Shown here one piece after another: positions 30,596-38,901 of a stretch of DNA of 41,093 nucleotides. A model generated the notes under the pieces. The model was not told the origin of the DNA and did not search any database. It saw nothing but the letters and a program-made list of their open reading frames with translations. The position numbers were made by a program, and so were the translations under genes. Location: positions 1 through 41,093 of the IMG/VR virus record IMGVR_UViG_3300048582_000062; one strand, 5' to 3'. The DNA comes from a virus. Positions within the stretch are counted from its first letter, which is position 1. Each line of letters opens with the position of its first letter.

Positions 30596-31006
30596 ATGCC
30601 AGCGCTCGTGTACCCCGAAGTGATGCCTGACGGCAGTGTCGCCCACGTAGAACCGGGCATCCTCCACAAGCTGCACTACGGGGACGCAACGAAAGGCTGG
30701 GAAGGCGACCCGAACCTCCACATGACGTGGAACGGGCAGACCGAACGATGGTCGCTGTGGCGGCTGGAGCAGGACTGCCAATGGCATGTCGTGTGCCGGT
30801 CACAGCCTGGCATCCCGTTCGATGAACGCCTGCTCGAGCATCTCGTCGCCCATGACCGTCGCCGGTTCAAGAAGTCGTTGCACGATCAGATCGTCGAGAA
30901 GAACGAGGCGGTCGACCGTGAGATTCGCCGCAAGAACGACGACTTCATCGAGAACGAAGTGAACCCGCGGCTCGACTGGGCGTTGAAGAAGGACGGTCTG
31001 CTGTGA
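30596..31006 (+). CDS. Conserved-looking head or connector-associated protein
   Basis: 136 aa. The N-terminal half is beta-like and Trp/His-rich (LHKLHYGDATKGWEGDPNLHMTWNG; ERWSLWRLEQDCQWHVVCRS), and the rest helical and charged (DRRRFKKSLHDQIVEKNEAVDREIRRKNDD). It overlaps the adaptor gene (GTGA). Placement between capsid and adaptor suggests a virion or assembly protein; no family recognised. Confidence 0.6.
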   Translation: MPALVYPEVMPDGSVAHVEPGILHKLHYGDATKGWEGDPNLHMTWNGQTERWSLWRLEQDCQWHVVCRSQPGIPFDERLLEHLVAHDRRRFKKSLHDQIVEKNEAVDREIRRKNDDFIENEVNPRLDWALKKDGLL

Positions 31007-31620
31007 CCCGCCTCGCTCAACTCCGACGCACCGTCCGGTCCCGTCTCGGCGTGCCGGTCACCGACCAGTTCCAAACCGACGACGTCATCGACGAACACAT
31101 CAACATCGCCATCCAGACCATCGAGCAGGAGGCACGCTGGCCGTGGCAGGAAGCGATCCAGACCGTCACCATCGACAACACTGACGGCGACTTCACCGTC
31201 CCCACCGACTGGCGGGCGACCAGGGCGATCGTGTCGGACCGTTACGAAGTGAAGGTCGTGTCACCGATCGACGTGCTCATGTACCCGACCGACGCGGCAG
31301 GCCCCCCGCAAATCTGTGCGATCGTCGACCGCACCGTCAAGATGCGTCCCGCGCCGGCCGCAGGCGTCACTCTCGCCCACGTCTACTACCGTGCCCCGGT
31401 CCTGCTCGTCACCGACGACGACGAACCGCAGATGCCCGCCGAGTACACACCCGCGATCGTCGCGAAGGCCGCGGAGCTACTGTCGTTGCGCGAAGATGAT
31501 CGGGCCGCAGCAGCGGCACACATGAGCGAATACCAGCAGTGGCTCGGGCGGATGAAGAAGGACACCCGACGCACCACCGGCCCGATCACACCCCGAACCC
31601 GACCCGGTAGCTGGGTCTAA
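31003..31620 (+). CDS. Head-tail adaptor-like protein (gp11 type of podoviruses)
   Basis: 205 aa from GTG 31003, overlapping the previous stop. The N-terminal helical part (TRLAQLRRTVRSRLGVP, VIDEHINIAIQTIEQEARWPW), the middle DFTVPTDWRATRAIVSDRYEVK and a C-terminal helix (PAIVAKAAELLSLREDDRAAAAAHMSEYQQ) fit the adaptor that sits under the portal in short-tailed phages. The next large gene fits the nozzle. Assignment by order and pattern. Confidence 0.65.
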   Translation: MTRLAQLRRTVRSRLGVPVTDQFQTDDVIDEHINIAIQTIEQEARWPWQEAIQTVTIDNTDGDFTVPTDWRATRAIVSDRYEVKVVSPIDVLMYPTDAAGPPQICAIVDRTVKMRPAPAAGVTLAHVYYRAPVLLVTDDDEPQMPAEYTPAIVAKAAELLSLREDDRAAAAAHMSEYQQWLGRMKKDTRRTTGPITPRTRPGSWV

Positions 31621-31629
31621 GGAGGAACC

Positions 31630-31920
31630 ATGTCCGTCACCAATCTGGTCAGCACCCTGTCGACCTCGGCGAAGCTGATCGTCGACTGCACGAACGTCAG
31701 CATCAACAACCCGTGCTACGTGCGTCTGCAAGAAGCGTCAGCGGCCGTCGTGATCGGCGGTGTCGGCGTCACCACAGCCAACGGCCAGACGGTCGCAGCG
31801 ACGTCAGGTGTGCGTGATCTCGTCCTCGGCCCCGGCGACGATCTGTGGGCCATCGCAGCATCCGGCACCCCGACCGTTCGTGTCCTCGCCACGGGCGGTC
31901 CTGGCAGGATCATCGCGTAA
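31630..31920 (+). CDS. Small beta-rich virion-type protein
   Basis: 96 aa from ATG 31630, with AAGGAGGA 3 nt upstream. Beta-rich (SAKLIVDCTNVSINNPCYVRL; DLVLGPGDDLWAIAASGTPTVRVLATG), like small decoration or attachment proteins. Its TAA stop is part of the -10 hexamer of the next promoter. Confidence 0.55.
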   Translation: MSVTNLVSTLSTSAKLIVDCTNVSINNPCYVRLQEASAAVVIGGVGVTTANGQTVAATSGVRDLVLGPGDDLWAIAASGTPTVRVLATGGPGRIIA

Positions 31921-31929
31921 CCTGCCGAC
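31918..31929 (+). promoter_or_regulatory. Leaderless promoter overlapping a stop codon
   Basis: TAACCT (31918-31923) lies exactly 6 nt before ATG 31930, and its TAA is the stop of the preceding gene. Confidence 0.55.
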
Positions 31930-33444
31930 ATGGCCGACTTCCCGATCAGATGGAACGACTTTTCGGGCGGCGACTACGGTGACCTCGACTCGTCGAAAGC
32001 TGAGTCGAACCAGTACCACGGCAACAACGTCATGGTCTACGACTCGGGGCTCATCGGGCCTCGGGCCGGCCTCAAGGCATTGCCGGTCACCGGTCTGCCG
32101 GACCATACGACCGCGCCCGGTCCGATGGGGTTCTCGTCGTTCGGCGGCAACCTGCTGATCGCCATTGACCGGCTCTACCAGATTCCTGTCACTGCGCCTG
32201 CCGCTGTCGCGCAGGACGCGTACCCGACGTCGACGACCACACCGGTCCGGTTCGCTCGAGCGAACGGCATCCTCTACACACTCAAGGGTGGCATCGTCTA
32301 CAAGCATGTCGGGACTGCGACCACCGCGGTCACGATGCCGACCGGGATCACGTTCTCCGAACTCGTCCAGTGGGAGCAGTGGTTGATCGGTGTCGACGCT
32401 GCGGTCCCGTACCGCATCTGGTACACGTTCCTCGATTCGGGTGGCCCCGACTTCGACGTGTGGCCCGACAACAACTTCCTGTACGTCGGCGGCAACGAAA
32501 CGATCCAATCTCTGCTCCCGATCTACAACACGCTGTACGTCGGCAAGTCGACGGGCTGGTGGGCGGTGTCCGGTGTGCTCGGCATCCAAGCGTCGGTGCG
32601 TGCCATCACGCTCGGCAACGGTCCCCGCGATGCTCGGCTCGCCGCAGCCACCACCGACAACCGGATCATCTACTGGCCGAACCAGGACTCGCCGGCCATG
32701 TTCAACGGTGAGAAGGTGCGTGTCCTCGAAAGCCAGTCGCTTCGTCAGGCGCAAACCGATTTCCCGTCCGACGGCATCGCGGTCACACCGACACATCAGA
32801 AGGTGTACATGGCGGGCGACTCGGACGCCGACAACAACGCCACCGACCTGTACGAGTACAGCCAGGGCCGTTGGTCCTATCTTTCGTTGAACACGGCGAT
32901 CGGTGGCATCCTCCCCGCCGACGTGACATGCGGAAGTTCGCTCCCGTCCGGCGTGATCTTCACGGTCAACAACCCGACCACGATCGGTGACCCGGTCGTC
33001 ATCTCGTCGTTCCATCACTCCCTCGACCGTCCCGGCCACGTCGACGACGAGTACGCCTCACCGACCGATCCCGGCGACACGGAGCTGGTGTCGGGTGAAC
33101 TCGAGCTGCGGTCGTGGTACGACGGGCAGGGCCGTCAGGTGATGGTGCGTTCCGTGATCGTGCAGTTCCGCAAATGGGAGTCGGGTCTGGCGAACTCCTT
33201 GAATCGGATCACGATGAACGTGACGGTCAACGGCCAGTACGAGTCGGGGTCGTCGACCGGTCAGACCGCCGAATGGTATGAGCCTTCGGAGCGTGCGACC
33301 GCGGACGGAGTGAACGATTCGTGGCGGGTCAACATCGGTGAGCAGGGTTTCGGCAACGGGTTGACGATCACGTTCCCGAAGCTCCAGGGTGTCGCGATCC
33401 GTGAAGTGATCGCGCTCTGTCAGGTGAGGAACTCCAAGACGTGA
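31930..33444 (+). CDS. Tail nozzle-like / stabilisation protein
   Basis: 504 aa. The start has the typical pattern of podovirus tail-tube or nozzle proteins: DFSGGDYGDLDSSKAESNQYHGNNVMVYDSGLIGPRAGLK (about 9-48, internal). The rest shows repeated beta blades (GNLLIAIDRLYQIP, NGILYTLKGGIVYKHV, NNFLYVGGNETIQSLLPIYNTLYVGKSTGWWAV), pointing to a propeller-like core. It would close the tail end below the adaptor. Assignment by pattern and order. Confidence 0.65.
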   Translation: MADFPIRWNDFSGGDYGDLDSSKAESNQYHGNNVMVYDSGLIGPRAGLKALPVTGLPDHTTAPGPMGFSSFGGNLLIAIDRLYQIPVTAPAAVAQDAYPTSTTTPVRFARANGILYTLKGGIVYKHVGTATTAVTMPTGITFSELVQWEQWLIGVDAAVPYRIWYTFLDSGGPDFDVWPDNNFLYVGGNETIQSLLPIYNTLYVGKSTGWWAVSGVLGIQASVRAITLGNGPRDARLAAATTDNRIIYWPNQDSPAMFNGEKVRVLESQSLRQAQTDFPSDGIAVTPTHQKVYMAGDSDADNNATDLYEYSQGRWSYLSLNTAIGGILPADVTCGSSLPSGVIFTVNNPTTIGDPVVISSFHHSLDRPGHVDDEYASPTDPGDTELVSGELELRSWYDGQGRQVMVRSVIVQFRKWESGLANSLNRITMNVTVNGQYESGSSTGQTAEWYEPSERATADGVNDSWRVNIGEQGFGNGLTITFPKLQGVAIREVIALCQVRNSKT

Positions 33445-33728
33445 GCGACGGGCCGTTCTTCCAGTACGCCATCCGTTCCGGCGACATGGTGCAGGAGCAG
33501 CGCGACCGGGAACTCGAGGACTACCTGTCGACGCTCGGGGCGGGCACGGTCGGTCCTGAGGGGCCTGCTGGTCCTGGCGTGCCTGCCGGTGGGGCGACAC
33601 GGGACATGCTGGTCAAGTCGTCGGGTGCGAACTACGACACCAAGTGGCGGGCGTTCGTCGAGTTGACGGTTGGGACTACGCCGCCGTCGTCGCCTGCCAT
33701 CGGTGACGTGTGGATCGACACCTCCTGA
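33441..33728 (+). CDS. Small protein with collagen-like segment
   Basis: 95 aa from GTG 33441, overlapping the previous stop (GTGA). A helical N-terminus (DMVQEQRDRELEDYLSTLG) is followed by Gly-rich triplets (GPEGPAGPGVPAGG, about 38-51) and a C-terminal PSSPAIGDVWIDTS typical of phage fibre proteins. Likely virion-associated. Confidence 0.6.
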   Translation: MSDGPFFQYAIRSGDMVQEQRDRELEDYLSTLGAGTVGPEGPAGPGVPAGGATRDMLVKSSGANYDTKWRAFVELTVGTTPPSSPAIGDVWIDTS

Positions 33729-33741
33729 TTGGCGCGATGCG

Positions 33742-33747
33742 TAGACT
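33742..33747 (+). promoter_or_regulatory. Candidate -10 element with 5' leader
   Basis: TAGACT lies about 33 nt before ATG 33781. A ribosome-binding site GAAGGAG (33768-33774) lies between them, so the transcript would have a short leader. Confidence 0.4.
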
Positions 33748-33780
33748 CGTTCCCAGCGACCGCTGATGAAGGAGTGATTC

Positions 33781-34182
33781 ATGGCAGGACAACCGAATAC
33801 CGCAGGCGCGAACAGGATGCTCGACGCCTTGACCGGACGGGCAACGCAGACCGCGTACACCTCGTATCTGGCACTTTGCACGACGGCACCGACCGACTCC
33901 GCAGGCGGAACGGAACTCACCACGGCAGGCACCAACGGGTACAGCCGCCAGTCCGTGACGTGGGGCGCACCCTCGGGCGACCCATCGAGCACGTCGAACA
34001 CGAACGCGATCACGTTCGGTCCGTTCTCGTCTGACCTCGGCAACGTCACGCATCTCCAGTTGATGGATGCGTCGACTGCCGGGAACGTGCTCGCCTACTG
34101 GTCCGCTGACGTGGCGAAAGACCCGGCCAACGGTGACTCGGTGACGGTCGCAATCGGCGCTCTTGTCATGACGGCAGACTGA
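33781..34182 (+). CDS. Phage structural protein, decoration or fibre type
   Basis: 133 aa. It has a pattern common to many actinophage structural proteins: TQTAYTSYLALCTTAPTD (about 22-40), then ELTTAGTNGYSRQSVTWG and TNAITFGPF (about 46-82), ending in a beta strand pair (SVTVAIGALVMTAD). Ribosome-binding site GAAGGAG. Role in the virion inferred from neighbours. Confidence 0.65.
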   Translation: MAGQPNTAGANRMLDALTGRATQTAYTSYLALCTTAPTDSAGGTELTTAGTNGYSRQSVTWGAPSGDPSSTSNTNAITFGPFSSDLGNVTHLQLMDASTAGNVLAYWSADVAKDPANGDSVTVAIGALVMTAD

Positions 34183-34184
34183 CG

Positions 34185-34988
34185 ATGGCTGACGGCATCA
34201 CACTCCCAGGCACCGGTCTGGTCGCTGCGACTGACGAGGTGACCGTGAACGGTGTGGCCGGTCACGTTCAGTACGTGAAGCTGGTCGACGGCACGTCGAA
34301 CGGCACGGACGCTCTGCCCGGTACGGCGGCGAACGGGCTCGATGTCGATGTGACCAGGGTGATCCCCGGTACGACTGCGACGGCGCTCGGCAAAGCGGAG
34401 GACGCTGCACATACGGACGGTGACACGGGCGTCCTGCTGCTCGGGGTGCGTGGCTACACGGGTGCCGGGACGGACGGCGACTACTCGGCGGTGGCGGTCG
34501 CGTCGGACGGTCATCTGATGACCGAGAACCACTTTGACCGGTTGCGGATCGCTGTCGATTCGGGCGGGTTGACGATCGCCACGAACGCCTACACGGCGGG
34601 CGATCAGGTTGGCACTCAGTTCACGTTGGCGAACGCTGCACGAGTCTCGGGCGGAACCGGCATGATCCGCTCGGTCATCCTCACATCGGCTGCTGACATC
34701 ATCGGTGCGTTCGATGTGGTCTTCACTCGTTCTTCGATCACCTTGGCTGCGGACAACGCCGCCTATGCGATCTCAGACACGGACGCCAAGGCCGTGATCG
34801 GGCTGGTCCCGTTGGCTGGTGCCTACGACATCGGCAACAACCGGATCGCTCAGGCCCACAACCTGGCGATCCCGTACGACTGCTCGGGTGGTACGTCGCT
34901 GTACGCCTCACTGATTACCCGTGTCGGGCACACGTTCTTTGCGGCCGTCACGGACTTGCAGTTGCAGGTGTTCGTTGAGAGGGACTGA
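34185..34988 (+). CDS. Phage structural protein with fibre-type N-terminus
   Basis: 267 aa, starting 2 nt after the previous stop. The N-terminal part (GTGLVAATDEVTVNGVAGHVQYVKLVDGTSNGTDALPG) is a pattern frequent in phage tail or capsid-associated proteins. The C-terminal 150 residues are a beta domain (RLRIAVDSGGLTIATNAYTAGDQVGTQ; MIRSVILTSAADIIGAFDVVFTRS). Likely surface exposed. Confidence 0.65.
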   Translation: MADGITLPGTGLVAATDEVTVNGVAGHVQYVKLVDGTSNGTDALPGTAANGLDVDVTRVIPGTTATALGKAEDAAHTDGDTGVLLLGVRGYTGAGTDGDYSAVAVASDGHLMTENHFDRLRIAVDSGGLTIATNAYTAGDQVGTQFTLANAARVSGGTGMIRSVILTSAADIIGAFDVVFTRSSITLAADNAAYAISDTDAKAVIGLVPLAGAYDIGNNRIAQAHNLAIPYDCSGGTSLYASLITRVGHTFFAAVTDLQLQVFVERD

Positions 34989-34990
34989 CG

Positions 34991-35806
34991 ATGCCTTACG
35001 ACTTCGTTGCGTCGGGTGCTGACGACATCACGTTCTCTACGACCACGACGGCGTTCGCTGACAACCGGACGGTGTTGGTGTGTGGCTGGTGGCGTCCGAC
35101 GACGGCTGTTGCCGGGTCGGCTCGCCTGTGGTCGTTCGGTAACGTGATGGGCGCACACTACGACACGACGGACCGGTTGAACATCATCACGCAGAACGCT
35201 ACGACGAACGGTTCGTGGCACGCCGCATCGTGCGGGTTCGTCACTGATGAATGGCTGTTCGTTGCGGTGCTGGCATCGACCGAGAACACGGGCGTCCTGA
35301 ACGCTCTCAGGGTGTGGACTGGGACGATCAGCACGGCACCAGAAGCCAGAACGGTGTCAGTGACGACCACTCCGGTCGGCAACTTCACTGGGAGCGCCTC
35401 GTTCTACATTGGCGCTCGTGGCACGGTTTCAAACTTGGCGTGGGGTGGGCAGATCGCCGACGTGTCGGTTATGGTCACCGACGCCAGCTACGGCGTCACG
35501 GCCCATCCGTTCGGGCTCGCCACTTCCGGCGTCATCACGGACGCCGAGGCGCGGCTCGTCTACGAGCGGTTGGTGTTGCCGCTGTGGCTCGGGGACACAT
35601 CAGTCCTATGGCGGTATGAGAACGGTTCCGCTCGGGCGGCATATCACATTGGACTGGATGGCGGAGCCACAGTGGTTGGCAACACTCGTGGATCAGCCAC
35701 GGTCATGCCGTCTCCTGCGGTCACGATCAACGGTGCTACATGGTCCCAGGAGGGTGCGCCACGGCCCCGGCTGACCCCGGCAATGTGGCCTGATCTGGTG
35801 ATGTAA
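34991..35806 (+). CDS. Concanavalin A-like lectin-fold structural protein
   Basis: 271 aa, 2 nt after the previous stop. Pattern of LamG/ConA-like domains: FADNRTVLVCGWWRPTTA, SARLWSFGNV, EWLFVAVLASTEN, VLNALRVWTGTI, SFYIGARGTVSNLAWGGQIADVSVM (about 25-160). It likely binds a surface carbohydrate or stabilises the head. Residues 195-240 describe an additional beta part. Confidence 0.65.
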   Translation: MPYDFVASGADDITFSTTTTAFADNRTVLVCGWWRPTTAVAGSARLWSFGNVMGAHYDTTDRLNIITQNATTNGSWHAASCGFVTDEWLFVAVLASTENTGVLNALRVWTGTISTAPEARTVSVTTTPVGNFTGSASFYIGARGTVSNLAWGGQIADVSVMVTDASYGVTAHPFGLATSGVITDAEARLVYERLVLPLWLGDTSVLWRYENGSARAAYHIGLDGGATVVGNTRGSATVMPSPAVTINGATWSQEGAPRPRLTPAMWPDLVM

Positions 35807-35809
35807 GCC

Positions 35810-36397
35810 ATGCTGCTGCTCCTGCTCACCCCGGCAGCGGGCGGGACGTCACACCCGATCACGGCGTCAGGTTCGACGACCACGACCGGCAGTGCCACCA
35901 TCAACTGCACCCGCCCGATCACCGCGTCAGGCTCGACGACCACCACCGGGTCGGCAGCGATCAACGTCACCCGGCCGATCGCAGCCTCGGGCTCGACGAC
36001 CACGACCGGCAGTGCCACCATCAACTGCACCCGCCCGATCACGGCATCCGGTTCCACCACCACGACGGGCTCCGCAGCGATCGGACGCACCCACCCGATC
36101 ACCGCATCGGGTTCCACCACCACCACCGGCAGCGCGGCGATCAACTGCACACGTCCGATCACCGCGTCCGGTTCGGTCACCATCACCGGCTCCGCAGCCA
36201 TCGACATCCCCGTAGGCATCGAACATCCGATCACCGCGTCCGGTTCGGTCACCATCACCGGCTCCGCAGCCATCGGGCGCGCCCACACGATCACCGCGTC
36301 CGGCTCGACCCGCGGACCGGCGACCGTCAGAGTGTGGAACGGGACGGCGTACGTCGACGGACAGGTGAGAGTGTGGACCGGTTCGTCATGGAGCTAA
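35810..36397 (+). CDS. Tandem-repeat protein with 20-residue units
   Basis: 195 aa. ATG 35810 has only a weak ribosome-binding site, three bases after the previous stop. After a Leu-rich start (MLLLLLTPAAGG) there are seven units of the type PITASGSTTTTGSATINCTR plus a partial one, each about 20 residues. The end (VRVWNGTAYVDGQVRVWTGSSW) is a separate beta cap found in phage fibre proteins. Repeated strands suggest a beta-solenoid or thread-like fibre. Confidence 0.65.
   Translation: MLLLLLTPAAGGTSHPITASGSTTTTGSATINCTRPITASGSTTTTGSAAINVTRPIAASGSTTTTGSATINCTRPITASGSTTTTGSAAIGRTHPITASGSTTTTGSAAINCTRPITASGSVTITGSAAIDIPVGIEHPITASGSVTITGSAAIGRAHTITASGSTRGPATVRVWNGTAYVDGQVRVWTGSSWS
35854..36303 (+). 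repeat. 60-bp tandem repeats inside the 195-aa gene
   Basis: Units repeat every 60 bp, with one 72-bp unit. Some copies are identical over 50 bp (35873-35922 and 35993-36042, 120 bp apart; 36154-36203 and 36226-36275, 72 bp apart), whereas other units differ at synonymous sites, which suggests recent recombination between units. Confidence 0.85.
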
Positions 36398-36401
36398 CTG
36401 A

Positions 36402-36407
36402 TACCGT
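36402..36407 (+). promoter_or_regulatory. Candidate -10 element before the internal-protein genes
   Basis: TACCGT lies 20 nt before ATG 36428; AAGGAG (36415-36420) between them is the ribosome-binding site. Confidence 0.35.
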
Positions 36408-36427
36408 TGCGTCCAAGGAGTAGGTGA

Positions 36428-37066
36428 ATGGCGACAGCGACAAATCCCAAGCCGGCCGTACGGGTCGCAGCGAAGAAGCCCGCGGCCAAGCCGACCGGCC
36501 AAGAGATGACCAACCTGCTCGGCAGGTTCGGCGTCGACTACAGCAACGCGCCCGCCCCCACCCCGGCGATGCTCGCATTCATGCGCGGCCTCGGCATGAC
36601 GCTCGACACGCTCACCGACGCCAAGCAGAAGCAGGTCATGCGGATCAAGGACCGCTCCACGACGGCGCTCGGCGACATCGACACCGCCAACGAACGCACC
36701 AAGACGAACATGCTCGCCGATCTCGTCCGGCGCGGTGTGCTGCGTTCCGGTGAATCGAACACCCGCTACAGCCAGCAGGCCGAGAACGTCGCCCGCCAGA
36801 AGTCCGGTGTGCTGCGCGACGAAGCAGAAGGAATCGACTCGGCCGACACGATCTACAACAGTGGCCGCGACCAGCTCCGTCAGCAGGCGCTCGAGCGCAC
36901 CTTGGACACCGAGACGAACGAGGCGACCCGCAAGGCGTCGCTCGCTGCACAGGAGCAGTCGTGGAAGCGGCAGGATCAGGCGGCTGAACTCGCCTACCGG
37001 CGTCAGCGTGAAGCCGAGGAACGGTTGCTCCAGCAGCAGATCAAGTTCGCGGGCGGCGGGCTCTGA
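36428..37066 (+). CDS. Coiled-coil internal virion protein
   Basis: 212 aa with ribosome-binding site AAGGAG. A basic Ala/Lys/Pro N-terminus (KPAVRVAAKKPAAKP) is followed by mostly helical sequence (ALGDIDTANERTKTNMLADLVRRG; NEATRKASLAAQEQSWKRQDQAAELAYRRQREAEERLLQQQI). The next gene begins at the A of its stop (TGATG). Place and composition fit small internal or tail-needle-like proteins of podoviruses. Confidence 0.6.
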   Translation: MATATNPKPAVRVAAKKPAAKPTGQEMTNLLGRFGVDYSNAPAPTPAMLAFMRGLGMTLDTLTDAKQKQVMRIKDRSTTALGDIDTANERTKTNMLADLVRRGVLRSGESNTRYSQQAENVARQKSGVLRDEAEGIDSADTIYNSGRDQLRQQALERTLDTETNEATRKASLAAQEQSWKRQDQAAELAYRRQREAEERLLQQQIKFAGGGL

Positions 37067-38901
37067 TGAGCACCAACATTCCCGCAGCCGATCCGGCACT
37101 GTTGCGCGCTCAGGCGAAGGCCGGCCCGGCAGGCGTCGAAGCGTTCGAGGAAGCGAAGAAGGAACTCGCCACACAGCAGGCGGCGGCAGCAGCGCAGGCG
37201 ATGGCCGAGGCGCAACGCCGTGGTTCCCCGACGATCGCTGCGGGTTCGGCGGCGGCGGGCCTCAACGACATGTATGCCCGTCGTCTCGCGTCGTTGACGC
37301 AGGCCGGTGCGTTGGCCGGCGCGCAGGCCGAGTCTCGTGACGCGCGCATGGCCGACTATTCGAGCGCGGTCGGTCAGGCCCGGTCGTTGATCGCCGATCA
37401 GACGGCGCAGACGGTGGCTCCGATCAACGCTGAGACGGACTATCGGATCAAGGCGTTGACTCGTGAGGGGCAGAACGCTGTTGATCGGATCGAAGCGCAG
37501 ATGCGTCTCGACGCGGCCCGTGCCGCCATGTCCGGTGGTGGCGGTGGCGGTGGTGGCGGTGGAGGCGGCGGGAAAGACCTTGGGTCGCTGAACCAGAACG
37601 AACTTCGTGCCGCCATGACCAACCGTGCGCAGGCGAAGATGGGCACGACGATCAACCGGGCGCAGACGGCGATGCGTCAGACCGCCGAGCAGGCCCGTCA
37701 GGCTGCGTCGTACGCCGGTCGTTCCGCGCAGGCGGGGTACGCACCGACTCGTGACCTGGCCGCGCAGGAGGCGGCACGTCAGGCCGGTTCGTATGCGTCG
37801 ATGTCGCAGCGCTCGTCCACCCGTGTCAGTGACGCCTTGAACCGGCAACGCCAGGAGCAGCAGCGTCTCGCCACGTCCTATCTCGGCCAGAGCCGCCCGA
37901 CCGCACCGGCCGCAGTGGCGGGGACTGCGCCGATCCCGTTCTCACGGAACCAGATTCTCCAGCAGTCCCGGCTCGCAGCACCGCGCCCGCCAATGCAACT
38001 GTCGTCGCTGTTCAATCAGGAGATGAACCGTCAGGCCGGTTCGATGATGAGCCGGTCCGGTGGCAGCAGCGCCCGCCAAGTTGTGCAGGCAGCGATGCAG
38101 GCACTCAGCCAGGGTGTGCGCGGCGATCGCATGTCGGCGCTCGCAGCAGGACGACAGAGCGCCGGTCAGGTGTCGCCGCTGTACCTCAACGACAACGCAT
38201 CCATGTTCACACCCGAGCAGGCGCTCGCGTTCACGGGCGATCCCGACGCATCGCTGTACGGCTACCTGTTCGACGAGAACAACCCGGCCCGACGCATCCG
38301 TGCCATCGACGAGATTCTCGGCGGTGCCCCACGGTACGGCGACCAGGGCTCAACCGCAGAGGACGGGTCGGTGGACGACACGGCACGGGCAGCGATGCGC
38401 GACGCGATGATGCTGTCGGCGTTCGACCTGTCCGACGAAGGCTACGACATCACCCAACCCGAGGTCGACGCAGCGCTCGACGACGACGCCAACTGGAAGC
38501 CTGGCTCTACCTACGCCGACGTGATGGGCCGCTCCGAAGCCAAGGGCGACACCCGCGATCAGCAGGAAGAAGCCAACGACTGGGCACGCCAGCAGCAGCG
38601 CGAAGCCGAGGCCGCATACGAACAGGCCGACGACGACGAGAAGGCAGAACTCGACTCGCTGCGCGAGGCGGCAACCACACAGTTCGCCACCAAGACCGGG
38701 CTGAGCGCCAGCAAGTACGGACTCCCCGAAGTGTTGCTCGCCGAGATCGTCAACGACCCGACGTTCGACGCGGCACGGGAACTCACCGCAGAAGCAGCCG
38801 ACTCCGACGAGGTCATCAAGATTCTCAAGGACAACAACTTCGACTCCACCGACCCGTACTACGCCACGATGATCCGCATTGTTGCGGACATGTATGTCTG
38901 A
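37066..38901 (+). CDS. Large helical internal virion protein with poly-Gly hinge
   Basis: 611 aa, starting on the last base of the previous gene. Ala/Gln/Arg-rich helices (residues 10-155), a run of 13 Gly (about 156-168, from GGT/GGC repeats at 37534-37572), another helical part (about 180-360) and an acidic helical C-terminus (EEANDWARQQQREAEAAYEQADDDEKAELDSLREAA, internal). Such proteins are typically carried in the head or ejected. No enzyme motif was recognised. The giant protein gene follows with an 8-base overlap. Confidence 0.65.
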   Translation: MSTNIPAADPALLRAQAKAGPAGVEAFEEAKKELATQQAAAAAQAMAEAQRRGSPTIAAGSAAAGLNDMYARRLASLTQAGALAGAQAESRDARMADYSSAVGQARSLIADQTAQTVAPINAETDYRIKALTREGQNAVDRIEAQMRLDAARAAMSGGGGGGGGGGGGGKDLGSLNQNELRAAMTNRAQAKMGTTINRAQTAMRQTAEQARQAASYAGRSAQAGYAPTRDLAAQEAARQAGSYASMSQRSSTRVSDALNRQRQEQQRLATSYLGQSRPTAPAAVAGTAPIPFSRNQILQQSRLAAPRPPMQLSSLFNQEMNRQAGSMMSRSGGSSARQVVQAAMQALSQGVRGDRMSALAAGRQSAGQVSPLYLNDNASMFTPEQALAFTGDPDASLYGYLFDENNPARRIRAIDEILGGAPRYGDQGSTAEDGSVDDTARAAMRDAMMLSAFDLSDEGYDITQPEVDAALDDDANWKPGSTYADVMGRSEAKGDTRDQQEEANDWARQQQREAEAAYEQADDDEKAELDSLREAATTQFATKTGLSASKYGLPEVLLAEIVNDPTFDAARELTAEAADSDEVIKILKDNNFDSTDPYYATMIRIVADMYV

